Source: Rhizobiales bacterium Ga0077537 (GTDB lineage: Bacteria > Pseudomonadota > Alphaproteobacteria > Rhizobiales > Hyphomicrobiaceae). From it: a stretch of 64,000 bases of DNA. Location of the stretch: positions 372,001 to 436,000 of the forward strand of contig LNEM01000030.1 in NCBI GenBank assembly GCA_001464955.1. Reading direction: 5' to 3'. Below the pieces are notes generated by a model that was given only the letters and a program-made list of their open reading frames with translations, was not told where the DNA came from and made no database searches. Below, one piece after another: positions 36,098 to 46,569 of the stretch. Position 1 is the first letter of the stretch. The number at the start of each line of letters is the position of its first letter. The translations under genes and the position numbers were made by a program.

Positions 36098-37138
36098 TTA
36101 CCCGCCCGTAACACTCATGTGCCGCTGCACGGCCGGCGTCTTGGTGCGCCGATCGATGATGAAGTCGTGCCCCTTCGGCTTGCGCGTGATGGCTTCGTCG
36201 ATCGCCCGCATGAGCGGCGCATCGCTGGTGCTGGCGCGAAGCGGCGTCCTGAGGTCGGCCGCATCCTCCTGGCCGAGGCACATGTAGAGCGTGCCGGTAC
36301 AGGTAAGCCGCACCCGGTTGCAGCTCTCGCAGAAGTTGTGCGTCATCGGCGTGATGAACCCGAGCCGGCCGCCGGTCTCCTTGACGCGCACGTAGCGTGC
36401 CGGACCGCCGGTCTTGTACGGGATGTCCTCCAGCGTGAACCGGTCGAGGAGCCGCGCCCGCACGATCGACAGCGGCAGATACTGGTCCGTCCGGTCGCCA
36501 TCGATATCGCCGAGCGGCATGGTCTCGATCAGCGTCAGGTCGTATCCGCGGCCATGCGCGAACCGCATCAGGGCTTCGATCTCGTGCTCGTTGACGCCCT
36601 TCAGCGCCACGGCGTTGATCTTGACCTGAAGCCCCGCCTTGTCGGCCGCATCGAGACCGTCCATCACGGTCGAGAAATCGCCCCACCGCGTGATCGCCTT
36701 GAACTGCGCCGGGTCCAGCGTGTCGAGCGACACGTTGATCCGTCGCACGCCAGCGGCATGGAGGTCGCCTGCGAACCTGGCCAGCTGGCTGCCGTTGGTC
36801 GTGACCGTGAGTTCGTCGAGCGCACCCGTTCCGAGATGCCGCCCGAGGCGCTGGAAGAGCCAGAGGATGTTTTTACGCACCAGCGGCTCGCCGCCCGTGA
36901 TCCGGAGCTTCCGCACGCCACGCGAGACGAACGCCGAGCACAGCCGGTCGAGTTCCTCGAGCGAAAGGAGATCCCGCTTCGGCAGGAACGTCATGTGCTC
37001 GGACATGCAGTAGACGCAGCGGAAGTCGCAGCGGTCCGTGACCGAAACCCGAAGATAGCTCACATGCCGGCCGAACGGGTCGATCATCGGCCCGCTGGGC
37101 GTCACGGTGGCAGGTTCGTTCAGCGCTATGTCGGTCAT
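36098..37138 (-). CDS. moaA: GTP 3',8-cyclase
   Basis: [48 protein letters not shown]; radical SAM CxxxCxxC and C-terminal [17 protein letters not shown]. Confidence 0.97.
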   Translation of the reverse strand: MTDIALNEPATVTPSGPMIDPFGRHVSYLRVSVTDRCDFRCVYCMSEHMTFLPKRDLLSLEELDRLCSAFVSRGVRKLRITGGEPLVRKNILWLFQRLGRHLGTGALDELTVTTNGSQLARFAGDLHAAGVRRINVSLDTLDPAQFKAITRWGDFSTVMDGLDAADKAGLQVKINAVALKGVNEHEIEALMRFAHGRGYDLTLIETMPLGDIDGDRTDQYLPLSIVRARLLDRFTLEDIPYKTGGPARYVRVKETGGRLGFITPMTHNFCESCNRVRLTCTGTLYMCLGQEDAADLRTPLRASTSDAPLMRAIDEAITRKPKGHDFIIDRRTKTPAVQRHMSVTGG

Positions 37139-37235
37139 GGCGTCTCGGACGTTGGCTTATTCCCTGACATATAGCAGATCCGGATGGATTTCCGAGTCCG
37201 CTGCAGGGATATTGTTGAAAGGCCTGCCGCCAGCG

Positions 37236-38459
37236 TTACCCGGCGAGCAGACGGCCCACCGCGTCGGCATAGACCTCGGCGCCAAACGCGATGTCGGCGT
37301 CCGAGGTGTTTTCCGTCCAGTGATGCGAGATGCCTCCGATCGAGGGCACGAACATCATGCCCGACGGCATGACTTCCGAGAGCACCTGCGCGTCGTGGCC
37401 CGCACCCGAGGGAATGCGCGTATGGCACCCCGGCGCCCGCGCCTCGGCGGCAGCCTCGACGGCGGCCTGGAACCGCTGGTCCATGATGGCCGGCGTGCTC
37501 TTCCGCAGCACCTCCACCGTGCCGCGGCAAGGACCGGCCTTGCTCGCCTCGGCCACGAGATCGCGGAGCGCCGCTTCCAGCTTGGCGAGCATGGCCGGCT
37601 GGTCGTCACGGATCTGGAACAGCATTTCGGCCCGACCGGGAATGATGCTCGGTGCGCCGGGCTCCAGCGTGATCCGGCCGGTCGTCCACACGGTTCGCGG
37701 CCCGCATACCTTTGGAAACAGTTCGTCGATGGCGACGCAGAGCTTCGCGCAGGCGAGACCGGCATCCTTGCGGATCGCCATGCGGGTTGTACCAGCGTGG
37801 TTCTGGACGCCTTCGAAAACGACCAGGAACTGACAGATCCCGACGATCGACGTCACCACGCCGATCTTGAGGTTGTTGGCCTCCAGCCAGTCACCTTGCT
37901 CGATGTGCGCCTCGAGATAGCCGACATAGCGGCTGGCATCGACGGTCACTCTCGGCCGCCCGGCGAGTCCTGCCTTTGCGAGCGCGTCCCGCATGGAGAT
38001 GCCCTGCGTCCGGTCGACGGCGGCATCCACGTCGGCCTCCGTCAGCTTGCCGATACCGGATCGGCTGCCGAGGAAGTGCCCGAAATGCCCCTCCTCGTCG
38101 CACCATGCCGCCACATCGACGGCGCAGCCCGCCAGTGCCGGATCGGCCTTGACCGCGCGTGCCGCCTCGAGCGCGTAGACGACGCCGAGCGGCCCGTCGA
38201 GCCACCCCGCCTCGTTCTGGCTTTCGAGGTGCGAGCCGCCGAGGAGCCGCTTGCCTTTGCCCGGCGCGATCCCGAACACATTGCCGATGCCGTCGATCGT
38301 CACCGTATGCCCGATCGCCTCCAGCTCACCCTTGAGCCAGCTGAGCGAGTCGAGATGGGCTTTGCCGAGCGACGGTCGATGCACGCCGGTCTTGAAGGCA
38401 CCCATGGTCCTGAGATGATTGAGATCCCTCAGAACGCGCTGTCCATCGGCTTTCGGCAT
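37236..38459 (-). CDS. Zn-dependent hydrolase (M20; N-carbamoyl-L-amino acid hydrolase/allantoate amidohydrolase-like)
   Basis: GSHLESQNEAGWLDGPLGVVYALEAARAV; DEEGHFGHFLGSR; EAHIEQGDWLE; IPSGAGHDAQVLS. Confidence 0.9.
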   Translation of the reverse strand: MPKADGQRVLRDLNHLRTMGAFKTGVHRPSLGKAHLDSLSWLKGELEAIGHTVTIDGIGNVFGIAPGKGKRLLGGSHLESQNEAGWLDGPLGVVYALEAARAVKADPALAGCAVDVAAWCDEEGHFGHFLGSRSGIGKLTEADVDAAVDRTQGISMRDALAKAGLAGRPRVTVDASRYVGYLEAHIEQGDWLEANNLKIGVVTSIVGICQFLVVFEGVQNHAGTTRMAIRKDAGLACAKLCVAIDELFPKVCGPRTVWTTGRITLEPGAPSIIPGRAEMLFQIRDDQPAMLAKLEAALRDLVAEASKAGPCRGTVEVLRKSTPAIMDQRFQAAVEAAAEARAPGCHTRIPSGAGHDAQVLSEVMPSGMMFVPSIGGISHHWTENTSDADIAFGAEVYADAVGRLLAG

Positions 38460-38461
38460 GA

Positions 38462-39286
38462 TTACTTCGGGCTCCGCTGCTGGCTTTTCGGCATTTCGTT
38501 CGTGAACTCGTCGGCGGCATAGCTGCCGCCCTGGTAGGTGAGGTCGGCGGGATGCTTTCCGTCACGCGCCTCGTTGGCGAGCACCTCGGCGGCGAAGTCT
38601 TCGGCCCGCCCGGTAGGCCGGTATCCAAGCTCGATCGCGCGACTGTTGTCGTACCAGCTGCGCGCATTGTCGGACACACCGTAGAGCACCTCGTAGACCA
38701 GCCCCGGCCGCTCCAGGCCGATCTGGATCAATTGCACGAGATCCTCGGGCTTCAGCCAGATGGCGAGCCGCCGCTCGTCGATCGGCCGGTCAGCGACGTT
38801 GCCGATCCGGAGCGAGGTCACCCCGATCCCGTGCTTGTAGGCGTAGAGCGCGCCGAGACCTTCCCCGAACACCTTCGAAACGCCGTACCGGCTGTCGGGC
38901 CGCGGAATGACGTCCGGTCCGATCGTCGTCGTCCGCGGATAGAATCCGACCGCGTGGTTCGACGTCGCGAACACCACCCGCTTGACCCCGCATTTTCGCG
39001 CCGCCTCGAACAGATTGTAGCAGCCGATGATATTCGCCTCGAGGATCGTCTCCCACGGCGCCTCGGTGGAATACCCGCCGAGATGCACGATGCCGTCGAC
39101 CCCCGCGCAGGCGGCTTCGATCTGCTCCGCCTTGGCGAGATCGGCGGCGATGAACGTCTCGTCGCCCTTGAGGTCGACAGGCGTCTTCACGTCAGAGAGG
39201 ACGAGGCCCGGATAGACCGGCGGCAACAACCGCCTGAGCCACGTCGCGACACCGCCGGCGGCTCCTGTCAGCAAGATGCGCTTCAT
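38462..39286 (-). CDS. NAD-dependent epimerase/dehydratase family protein, uronate dehydrogenase-like
   Basis: MKRILLTGAAGGVATWLR; VDGIVHLGGYSTEAPWETILEANIIGCYNLFEAARKCGVKRVVFATSNHAVGFYPRTTTIGPDVIPRPDSRYGVSKVFGE. Confidence 0.85.
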   Translation of the reverse strand: MKRILLTGAAGGVATWLRRLLPPVYPGLVLSDVKTPVDLKGDETFIAADLAKAEQIEAACAGVDGIVHLGGYSTEAPWETILEANIIGCYNLFEAARKCGVKRVVFATSNHAVGFYPRTTTIGPDVIPRPDSRYGVSKVFGEGLGALYAYKHGIGVTSLRIGNVADRPIDERRLAIWLKPEDLVQLIQIGLERPGLVYEVLYGVSDNARSWYDNSRAIELGYRPTGRAEDFAAEVLANEARDGKHPADLTYQGGSYAADEFTNEMPKSQQRSPK

Positions 39287-39336
39287 CGCTCACCTCCGAG
39301 GTTCGACCCGCCGGCGCGTTCGACCGGCAGGCTGGC

Positions 39337-39906
39337 TCAGCGGCCGAGACTGTAGAATTCGTCGTTCGGCCGCATGCTGGTGACGTTGGCGAGCCGGTTC
39401 GACATCGCGAAGAAGGCCGCGATGGACGCCATGTCCCACACGTCGTCCTTGCTGAACCCGTGCGCCTCGAGCGCCGCGATGTCCTCGTCGCCGACCGTGT
39501 TCGAGTGGAGCGCCACCTTCATCCCGAAATCGAGCATCGCCCGCTGCCGGGGCGTGATGTCGGCCTTCCGGTAGTTGACCGCGATCTGGTCGGCGATCTT
39601 CGGATTCTTTGCCCGGATCCGCAGGATGGCGCCGTGCGCCATGACGCAATACTGGCACTGGTTGGCCGCGCTCGTCGCAACGACGATCATCTCCCGCTCG
39701 GCCTTGGTGAGCCCACCCGGCTTGTCCATCAGTGCATCGTGATAGGCCATGAACGCCCGGAATTCCTCCGGCCTGTGTGCGAGCACGAGGAACACGTTGG
39801 GAATGAATCCGGACTTCTCCTGCACCGTCTCGATCCGCTGTCGGACGTCGTCGGGCAGGTCCGCGAGCTTAGGAACGGGAAAGCGGCTGATGGCGGGGGC
39901 TGACAT
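39337..39906 (-). CDS. Peroxidase-related enzyme / carboxymuconolactone decarboxylase (AhpD-like) family
   Basis: ERVQEKSGF-type N-terminus; ERE MIVVATSAANQCQYCVMAHGAILR (CxxC...H). Confidence 0.9.
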   Translation of the reverse strand: MSAPAISRFPVPKLADLPDDVRQRIETVQEKSGFIPNVFLVLAHRPEEFRAFMAYHDALMDKPGGLTKAEREMIVVATSAANQCQYCVMAHGAILRIRAKNPKIADQIAVNYRKADITPRQRAMLDFGMKVALHSNTVGDEDIAALEAHGFSKDDVWDMASIAAFFAMSNRLANVTSMRPNDEFYSLGR

Positions 39907-39979
39907 GGGCGCTCCTGGATGGGTTCCCCCGGAGACTAGCCCCCTCTCGCGACCTGTGCAGCCCTAAACCGACGGCTGC

Positions 39980-40726
39980 CTACCGCATGCCGCGCCGAAC
40001 TTCGCGCATCATGCGCAGGATTTCCTCGCGCGCCTCGGGTGGCAGCTCGACTCGTCCACCGCCGTCGGTCTTGAGCCGCTGCAGCTGGCCGGCGATCTCG
40101 CGCGCCGCGCCTTGCAGCGCTTCGGCCTGCACGCCTTGCGGCAGGCCAGGCATGCCGCCGGGAAGCCCGCCGAACGTCGCCGCCCCCTGGCCGCCGGCGC
40201 CCAGCGCCCGTCCGAGCACCTCTGCTGCGTTTCCGGCGTCGCCAGCTCCGGCCCCACTGCCCGGACCCGGCAGCGACGCGACCGTCGCCACCGGCCGCGC
40301 CACGCCGCTTGCCTCGACTGGCAGTTCGTGCACGCCGAGCACGCCCATCAGGGTGGTCGGCACGCTCGTGGCCATCGTGACTTCGACCTTGCTCCGGTCC
40401 GAGGCGACGATCACCCGGTGCGGCAGCTCAGCGAGATCCTTCGGCAGATTGGCGGAAAGGAGCCGCTTGACCTGCCCTTCGATGACACTCTTGTCCTCGT
40501 AAAGGTGGGCGCTCGCGGCCTGGGCGGCCGACGCCACTGCGGACTGGAGTGTCCGTTGCACACCGGACGCCCGCCCATAGTCGATGGCCGCAGCGGCGAT
40601 ACCGATGACCGGGATCAGGACCGCCGCGAAAATGATGGCCACGCTACCGCTGTCGTCGCCCCGGAACGCACGCCGCACATCTGTCGCAACGAACCGCAGC
40701 ACGGCTGACCCTCCTGGCCGAGACAC
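39980..40726 (-). CDS. TadE/TadG-like pilus assembly family protein
   Basis: FRGDDSGSVAIIFAAVLIPVIGIAAAAIDYGRASGVQRTLQSAVASAAQAAS. Confidence 0.8.
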   Translation of the reverse strand: MSRPGGSAVLRFVATDVRRAFRGDDSGSVAIIFAAVLIPVIGIAAAAIDYGRASGVQRTLQSAVASAAQAASAHLYEDKSVIEGQVKRLLSANLPKDLAELPHRVIVASDRSKVEVTMATSVPTTLMGVLGVHELPVEASGVARPVATVASLPGPGSGAGAGDAGNAAEVLGRALGAGGQGAATFGGLPGGMPGLPQGVQAEALQGAAREIAGQLQRLKTDGGGRVELPPEAREEILRMMREVRRGMR

Positions 40727-40861
40727 CTCCAGCGACCATAACCAGGGTCTGAGCGCTGCTCGGTTAACGGGCCCTCGCGCGGCGAACGCGTTCCGGCGAT
40801 GCGCTGAACGCCGCGTTAACGCCTGTCCCGTCCGGCACCACGACAGCGGACGGCGACGGCA

Positions 40862-41749
40862 TCACGCGGGTCGCTCGAGCGGATTGGTTCCCGATCCGCT
40901 GATCTTCGGGTCAAGCTTGCCGACCGCCTTCGCATCCTTGCCCTCGTAGTCGAGAGCCGTCAGCACGAGCCGGATCGCCTCGAGCCGCGCCCGCCGCTGA
41001 TCGTTGGCGAGGATCACCGTCCAAGGCGCCACGGCCGTATGCGTGAACCGGAGCATCTCCTCCTTGGCCTGCGTGTAGTCGTCCCAACGCACCATCGCGG
41101 CGAGATCGATATCGGTAATCTTCCAACGCTTGAGGGGATCGTGCCGCCGCTCGTGGAACCTGACGAGCTGCGTCTCCTGTCCGATCTCGAGATAGATCTT
41201 GAAGAACCGGATACCGTCGCGCACCAGCATGCCCTCGAACGCAGGCGCCTCACGCAGGAAGTCGGCGACCTGATCCTCGGTGGCGAACCCCATCACCTTC
41301 TCGACGCCCGCCCGGTTGTACCAGGAGCGATCGAACAGGACGATCTCGCCCTTCGTCGGCAAATGGGCGACATACCGCTGGAAATACCACTGGCCGCGCT
41401 CGGTCTCGGTGGGTTTGGTCAGCGCCACGACGCGGGCGTGTCGCGGATTGAGATGCTCACGGAACCGGCCGATGCAGCTTCCCTTGCCGGCCGCATCGCG
41501 CCCCTCGAACACGACCACGATCCGCTCGCCTGCCTTGCCGGCGTGCACCTGCAGCTTGACCAGCTCGATTTGCAGCGCCTCGAGTTGCGCCTCGAAGTCT
41601 TCTCGCTTGAGCTTTTTCTCGTAGGGATAGCCACCAGCCGAGAGCTCCGCATCCGCGATGGCCGCGGGGAGCTTGGGATCGTCGATATCGAAGGACGGCT
41701 TGGCAGATTTCTTCCGCTGAGGGATCTTTTGGGGGTCGGCCTTGGCCAT
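40862..41749 (-). CDS. ppk2: Polyphosphate kinase 2
   Basis: [75 protein letters not shown]. Confidence 0.96.
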   Translation of the reverse strand: MAKADPQKIPQRKKSAKPSFDIDDPKLPAAIADAELSAGGYPYEKKLKREDFEAQLEALQIELVKLQVHAGKAGERIVVVFEGRDAAGKGSCIGRFREHLNPRHARVVALTKPTETERGQWYFQRYVAHLPTKGEIVLFDRSWYNRAGVEKVMGFATEDQVADFLREAPAFEGMLVRDGIRFFKIYLEIGQETQLVRFHERRHDPLKRWKITDIDLAAMVRWDDYTQAKEEMLRFTHTAVAPWTVILANDQRRARLEAIRLVLTALDYEGKDAKAVGKLDPKISGSGTNPLERPA

Positions 41750-42011
41750 TGTTCGCAGATCCTCGCGATTGGAGCCCATCTGACGTGTGGTGCCCGCTCG
41801 CCGCACGCCTCGCTTCCCACCGTCAGGTGCAAAAGCTACACGAGTACCATCAAGTTGCCAGCGCTCCGTCCGGCCATGAGGTATTCATCAACCTCACCGT
41901 CGCGCAATACCCCACCCCGGAACGAATAGAGCCGGCGACGCCCAGTTGGGCATCACCGGCTCTCACCCCCCGCAGGTGACTGCTTGCGCCGTCGTTAGAC
42001 GGCGCTGGTCT

Positions 42012-42614
42012 TCAGGCCTTTGCCAGAGCGTCGGAATCGGCCTTCGTCTCGACGTCGCCGGCCGGCTCACTGACCGTTGCCTGGACGGTGGCAGGGATGG
42101 CGACGCGACCGCCCTGTCCGACTCCGCCACCGCGCCGCGCCTGCGGCGGCTGGAAGGCGCGCCGGGCGTGGAATTCACAATAGGGCAGGCCCGCAACCTT
42201 GTTCTTGCCGCAGAAATGGAACCCGGCGTCTTGCGGGTCCCCGATCGGCCAACGGCAGCTGCATTCGTCGAGAGTCTGGATCGACTTTCTCTCGGCCATT
42301 GGAATGTCGAGCTCTTCCATCGGGGCCACGAAGGGCTCCGCATCCTGGTAGAGCGCCCGCAACGCGGTGTTGCCGACGGTCGCGAAGCGCGGCTTGGCAG
42401 CCGGCACGGGCCGCTTGGCAACCACTTGGCGAGTGCGTGGCCTGTGGCTTTTCATACGGGTCGTCGTCGCGCGCCCGGAGAGCCCGAGTCGGTGCACCTT
42501 GCCGATCACGGCATTCCGCGTCACCGCACCGATGCGGCCCGCGATCTGGCTTGCGCTGAGCCCTTCGGCCCAAAGCTTTTTCAGCAGCTCGACTCTCTCG
42601 TCGTTCCAACTCAT
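42012..42614 (-). CDS. gcrA: GcrA family cell cycle regulator
   Basis: MSWNDERVELLKKLWAEGLSASQIAGRIGAVTRNAVIGKVHRLGLSGR; C-terminal CRWPIGDPQDAGFHFCGKNKVAGLPYCEFHARRAFQP. Confidence 0.95.
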   Translation of the reverse strand: MSWNDERVELLKKLWAEGLSASQIAGRIGAVTRNAVIGKVHRLGLSGRATTTRMKSHRPRTRQVVAKRPVPAAKPRFATVGNTALRALYQDAEPFVAPMEELDIPMAERKSIQTLDECSCRWPIGDPQDAGFHFCGKNKVAGLPYCEFHARRAFQPPQARRGGGVGQGGRVAIPATVQATVSEPAGDVETKADSDALAKA

Positions 42615-43180
42615 GGATCGTCTTCCTCGCGAGAAGCGCGAAGGAGGTGCGCAAGGCACACTCCAACCATCGCCGGCAAGGCGCGCAGCCCTCGACGCCG
42701 CGCGACGAACGCGCAGCATGTCGTTAGGCCGGCCTCGAGCCGGTTACGAACGCAGACGGAACTGGACTCTGGGACTGGGCGACGCGAAAAACTGACTGGG
42801 CCGCCGCTTGTCGTGGCTTTGAATGCGAACAGATACGCGCCACTCGACAAAAGACACTTGACGCCATGGCAAATAACTAAAGGCCATATATCGTGTCTTC
42901 TGAGCCCATAAATACTATAGGCCGTTTTGGCTGCACAAGCTGAACCGGCTCCGATCGCTCAGACCTTTGCTCGGCCGTGACTTTTGAGCCACGACGCGAT
43001 TCGCGGTTCGCTGTATGTTTTTGTGTAACCTCGGCGAGAACGGAATGCGGACTTGACGCGGCCGGTGTCCTGATTGCCGGGGCCGGGCGCTGGCCTTCGG
43101 CCGAGCCCGTCGATCGTGGCTCCATTGTCATGCGCGACGCATTGACACGCGGCTGGCGACAGCATTATCGTCCCGACGCT

Positions 43181-43207
43181 TGAGCCGCCGGCCTTGGCGG
43201 CTTTTTT
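43181..43207 (+). terminator. Intrinsic terminator upstream of argD
   Basis: AGCCGCC-GGCCTT-GGCGGCT followed by TTTTT. Confidence 0.75.
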
Positions 43208-43245
43208 CATTGGCGCCAGAGGTGCTCCACTCAAAGGACGGGAAA

Positions 43246-44487
43246 ATGTCCGCGACTTCGCATTCGTCACACGTCTCGACCGCTTCGCCATCAACGGGTC
43301 CGTCTCCGGCCGTGATGTCTACGTACGGCCGCCAGGACGTCGTGTTCGAGCGAGGAGAGGGGTCCTGGCTGATCTCGACGACCGGCGACCGCTATCTCGA
43401 CTTCACGAGCGGCATTGCCGTGAACGCGCTTGGCCACTGCCATCCCAAGCTGGTCGCCGCGCTCACCGAGCAGGCCAACACGCTCTGGCACACGTCGAAC
43501 CTCTATCGCGTGAAGAACCAGGAGCGATTGGCCGAGCGGCTGGTCGAGGTGACGTTCGCCGACTGTGTCTTCTTCTGCAATTCAGGCGCCGAGGCCTGCG
43601 AGGGCGCGATCAAGGTCGCCCGCAAGTATCATGCAGCCGGCGGCAATCCGCAGCGCTATCGCATCATCACGTTCGAAGGCGCCTTCCACGGCCGCACTCT
43701 CGCCACGCTGGCGGCAGGCGGCAATGCCAAGTACCTGGAGGGCTTCGGTCCGAAAGTCGAAGGCTTCGACCAGCTTGTCGGCTACGACCTCGATGCCGTC
43801 GAGAAGGCGATCGGTCCCGAAACGGCCGCCATCATGCTCGAACCGGTCCAGATGGAAGGTGGCGTGCGCGTCATCTCCGACGATTTCCTGCGCGGCCTCC
43901 GTGCGCTCTGCGACAAGCACGGCCTGCTGCTGGTCCTCGACGAGGTCCAGTCAGGCATGGCGCGCTCCGGCAAGCTTTTCCACTACGAGTGGTCGGGCAT
44001 CCGTCCGGACGTGATGGCGATCGCCAAGGCCATCGGCGGCGGCTTCCCGCTCGGCGCGTTCCTGGCCACGAAGGAAGCCGCGCGCGGCATGGTTCCGGGC
44101 ACCCACGGCTCGACGTTCGGCGGCAATCCGCTCGCGACCGCCGTCGGCAACGCCGTGCTCGACGTGATGCTCGAGCCGGGCTTCCTCGAGGACATCCGCC
44201 AGAAGGGCCTGCGCCTGAAGCAGCTCATGGCTGCCCTGAAGGACGAGCACGCGGACGCCATCGAGGAAGTGCGCGGCATCGGCATGCTGGCCGGCATCCG
44301 CCTGAAGGCAGAAGTTCCGGCGGGCGACGTCATGAAGGCGGCGACGGCGGAAAAGCTGCTCACGGTCTCGGCCGGCGACAACGTCATCCGAATGCTGCCC
44401 TCGCTGACCGTGACCGAGGACGAGATGAAGGACGGCATCGCGCGTCTGTCGCGTGCGCTCACCGCAGTCAAGAAGCAGAAGGCATAA
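43246..44487 (+). CDS. argD: Acetylornithine aminotransferase
   Basis: [80 protein letters not shown]. Confidence 0.95.
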   Translation: MSATSHSSHVSTASPSTGPSPAVMSTYGRQDVVFERGEGSWLISTTGDRYLDFTSGIAVNALGHCHPKLVAALTEQANTLWHTSNLYRVKNQERLAERLVEVTFADCVFFCNSGAEACEGAIKVARKYHAAGGNPQRYRIITFEGAFHGRTLATLAAGGNAKYLEGFGPKVEGFDQLVGYDLDAVEKAIGPETAAIMLEPVQMEGGVRVISDDFLRGLRALCDKHGLLLVLDEVQSGMARSGKLFHYEWSGIRPDVMAIAKAIGGGFPLGAFLATKEAARGMVPGTHGSTFGGNPLATAVGNAVLDVMLEPGFLEDIRQKGLRLKQLMAALKDEHADAIEEVRGIGMLAGIRLKAEVPAGDVMKAATAEKLLTVSAGDNVIRMLPSLTVTEDEMKDGIARLSRALTAVKKQKA

Positions 44488-44497
44488 GGCAGCGCCC

Positions 44498-45460
44498 GTG
44501 CTGACACGCACCCCGCCGAAGTCCAGCCGGTCGCGCGCCCGCGCGATCCGGCACTTTCTCGACATCGATCAGATTCCAGCGGGCGAGCTGCGCCGGATCG
44601 TCGACATGGGCCACGCCATGAAGAAGGCGGGCAAGCGCGTGCCGAAGGCGCTGCGGCCCAAGGGCATCGCCGACGCCGTGCTGGTGATGATCTTCGAAAA
44701 GCCGTCGACGCGCACGCGCGTGTCGTTCGACGTCGCCATGCGCCAGCTCGGCGGCGAGTCGATCCCGCTCAATCATTCCGACTTGCAGACCAACCGCGGC
44801 GAGCCGATCTCGGATACCGCGCGCGTCCTGTCGCGCTACGTCGACGCCATCATGCTGCGTGCCAACAAGCACGAAACGCTTCTCGAGTACGCGAAGTACG
44901 CCACGATTCCCGTGATCAACGGCCTGACCGACATGTCACATCCATGCCAGGTCATCGCCGACATCATGACCTACGAGGAAACCCACGGCCCCATCAAGGG
45001 TGGCAAGGTGGCCTGGGTCGGTGACGGCAACAACGTCGCCGTATCCTGGATGCATGCCGCGGTCCGCTTCGGCTTCGAGCTCCGCCTCGCCTGTCCGCCC
45101 CAGCTCAATCCCGACGCCAAGGTCCTCGAATGGGCGCGCGCCGAGGGCGGCCGCGTGACGCTGACGGATGATGCCGCGGAAGCCGTCAAGGGCACCGATT
45201 GCGTCGTGACGGACACCTGGGTCTCCATGGGCCAGTCCGACGAGAAGCGCCGCAAGCAGTTGCTGTCCCCCTACGCCGTCGACGACGATCTCATGAAGCG
45301 CGCCGCCAAGGGCGCCATCTTCATGCATTGCCTGCCGGCCTATCGCGGCCTCGAGGTCTCCGCCAGCGTGCTCGACGGACCGCAGTCGGTCGTCTTCGAC
45401 GAGGCGGAAAACCGCCTTCACGCTCAGAAGGCCATTCTGGCCTGGTGCCTCGGCGCGTGA
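44498..45460 (+). CDS. argF: Ornithine carbamoyltransferase
   Basis: FLDIDQIPAGELRRIVDMG; FEKPSTRTRVSFDVAMRQLGG; NGLTDMSHPCQVIADIMTYEE; MHCLPAYRG. Confidence 0.96.
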   Translation: MLTRTPPKSSRSRARAIRHFLDIDQIPAGELRRIVDMGHAMKKAGKRVPKALRPKGIADAVLVMIFEKPSTRTRVSFDVAMRQLGGESIPLNHSDLQTNRGEPISDTARVLSRYVDAIMLRANKHETLLEYAKYATIPVINGLTDMSHPCQVIADIMTYEETHGPIKGGKVAWVGDGNNVAVSWMHAAVRFGFELRLACPPQLNPDAKVLEWARAEGGRVTLTDDAAEAVKGTDCVVTDTWVSMGQSDEKRRKQLLSPYAVDDDLMKRAAKGAIFMHCLPAYRGLEVSASVLDGPQSVVFDEAENRLHAQKAILAWCLGA

Positions 45461-45510
45461 AGATCGGGACCGGTCGGCGTTGACGGAAGCCATCGCCAGG
45501 AGTCCGGACC

Positions 45511-46503
45511 ATGTCTGAAAGACTTTCGGAGCCGTCACGTCCCGCGCGCGTGACCAGCGAAGACGACATCGTCCTTCCGTTCGGGACGGTGCGCTCGCGC
45601 GTGTCGGGCCGGATTGCCCGTCTGGGTCCGTCTGTCGACCGCGTGCTGGCTGCCCACGACTACCCGGACCTCGTGAGTGCCACGCTCGGCGAGGCGCTGG
45701 CACTGACCGCGTTGCTCGGCCATCCCTTGCGCCCCGGCGGCCGGTTGATCGTCCAGACCAAGACGGACGGCCCGCTCGGCTTTCTCGTCGTGCACTACGA
45801 CGCCCCGGGCGCCATCCGCGGCTACGCGAGCTTCGCGGCCGACAAGGTGGCCGAGCTGGCCCGGTCCGGCTCGCAGGTTTTATCGGGCGATCTCCTCGGC
45901 GTTGGCCGCCTCGCGATGACCATCGACCCCGGCGGCGACATCGCCAGCCACCAGGGCATCGTGTCCCTCGACGGCGGCACGCTGACCGATGCAGCCCATG
46001 CCTATTTCCGCCAGTCGGAGCAGTTGCCGACGTTGATCCGCCTCGCTGTGGCACGCCAGATGCTCGGCGGCACGGCGCCGGGCGCGAAACCGTGGCTCTG
46101 GCGGGCTGGCGGCCTGATCCTGCAGCATGTCCCTCGGCTCGGCGGGGATCCGCGGCCGGACGAAACGGCCGAGGAGCGCGACGCCCGCCTTCATGGCGAG
46201 GACGACGATGACTGGCTTCGCGTGGCCACACTCGCGTCCACCGTCGAACAGCACGAACTGATCGACCCGACGCTATCGCCCGAGCGCCTGCTCATGCGCT
46301 TGTTTCATGAGGAAGGCGTGCGCGTCGGTGAGGAGACGCGCATCGCCGCGCGCTGCCGATGCTCGCGCGCCCGCATCGAAGGCTTCCTGCGCGGCTTCAC
46401 ACCGGAAGAGTTGGCCGACATGCGCGAGAACGACGGGAACATAACCGTCACCTGCGAGTTCTGCTCCACACGGTACCGTTTCGAGGATCGCGACCTCGCC
46501 TGA
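45511..46503 (+). CDS. hslO: Hsp33 redox chaperone
   Basis: Follows argD-argF; C-terminal CRCSRARIEGFLRGFTPEELADMRENDGNITVTCEFCSTRYRFEDRDL (Zn Cys cluster). Confidence 0.95.
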   Translation: MSERLSEPSRPARVTSEDDIVLPFGTVRSRVSGRIARLGPSVDRVLAAHDYPDLVSATLGEALALTALLGHPLRPGGRLIVQTKTDGPLGFLVVHYDAPGAIRGYASFAADKVAELARSGSQVLSGDLLGVGRLAMTIDPGGDIASHQGIVSLDGGTLTDAAHAYFRQSEQLPTLIRLAVARQMLGGTAPGAKPWLWRAGGLILQHVPRLGGDPRPDETAEERDARLHGEDDDDWLRVATLASTVEQHELIDPTLSPERLLMRLFHEEGVRVGEETRIAARCRCSRARIEGFLRGFTPEELADMRENDGNITVTCEFCSTRYRFEDRDLA

Positions 46504-46569
46504 CATCACCGGCAGCGCCGTTTGGCTCAACCGTCCACGCGCCGCTTCCAACCTGCGTTGGAGCACCCC

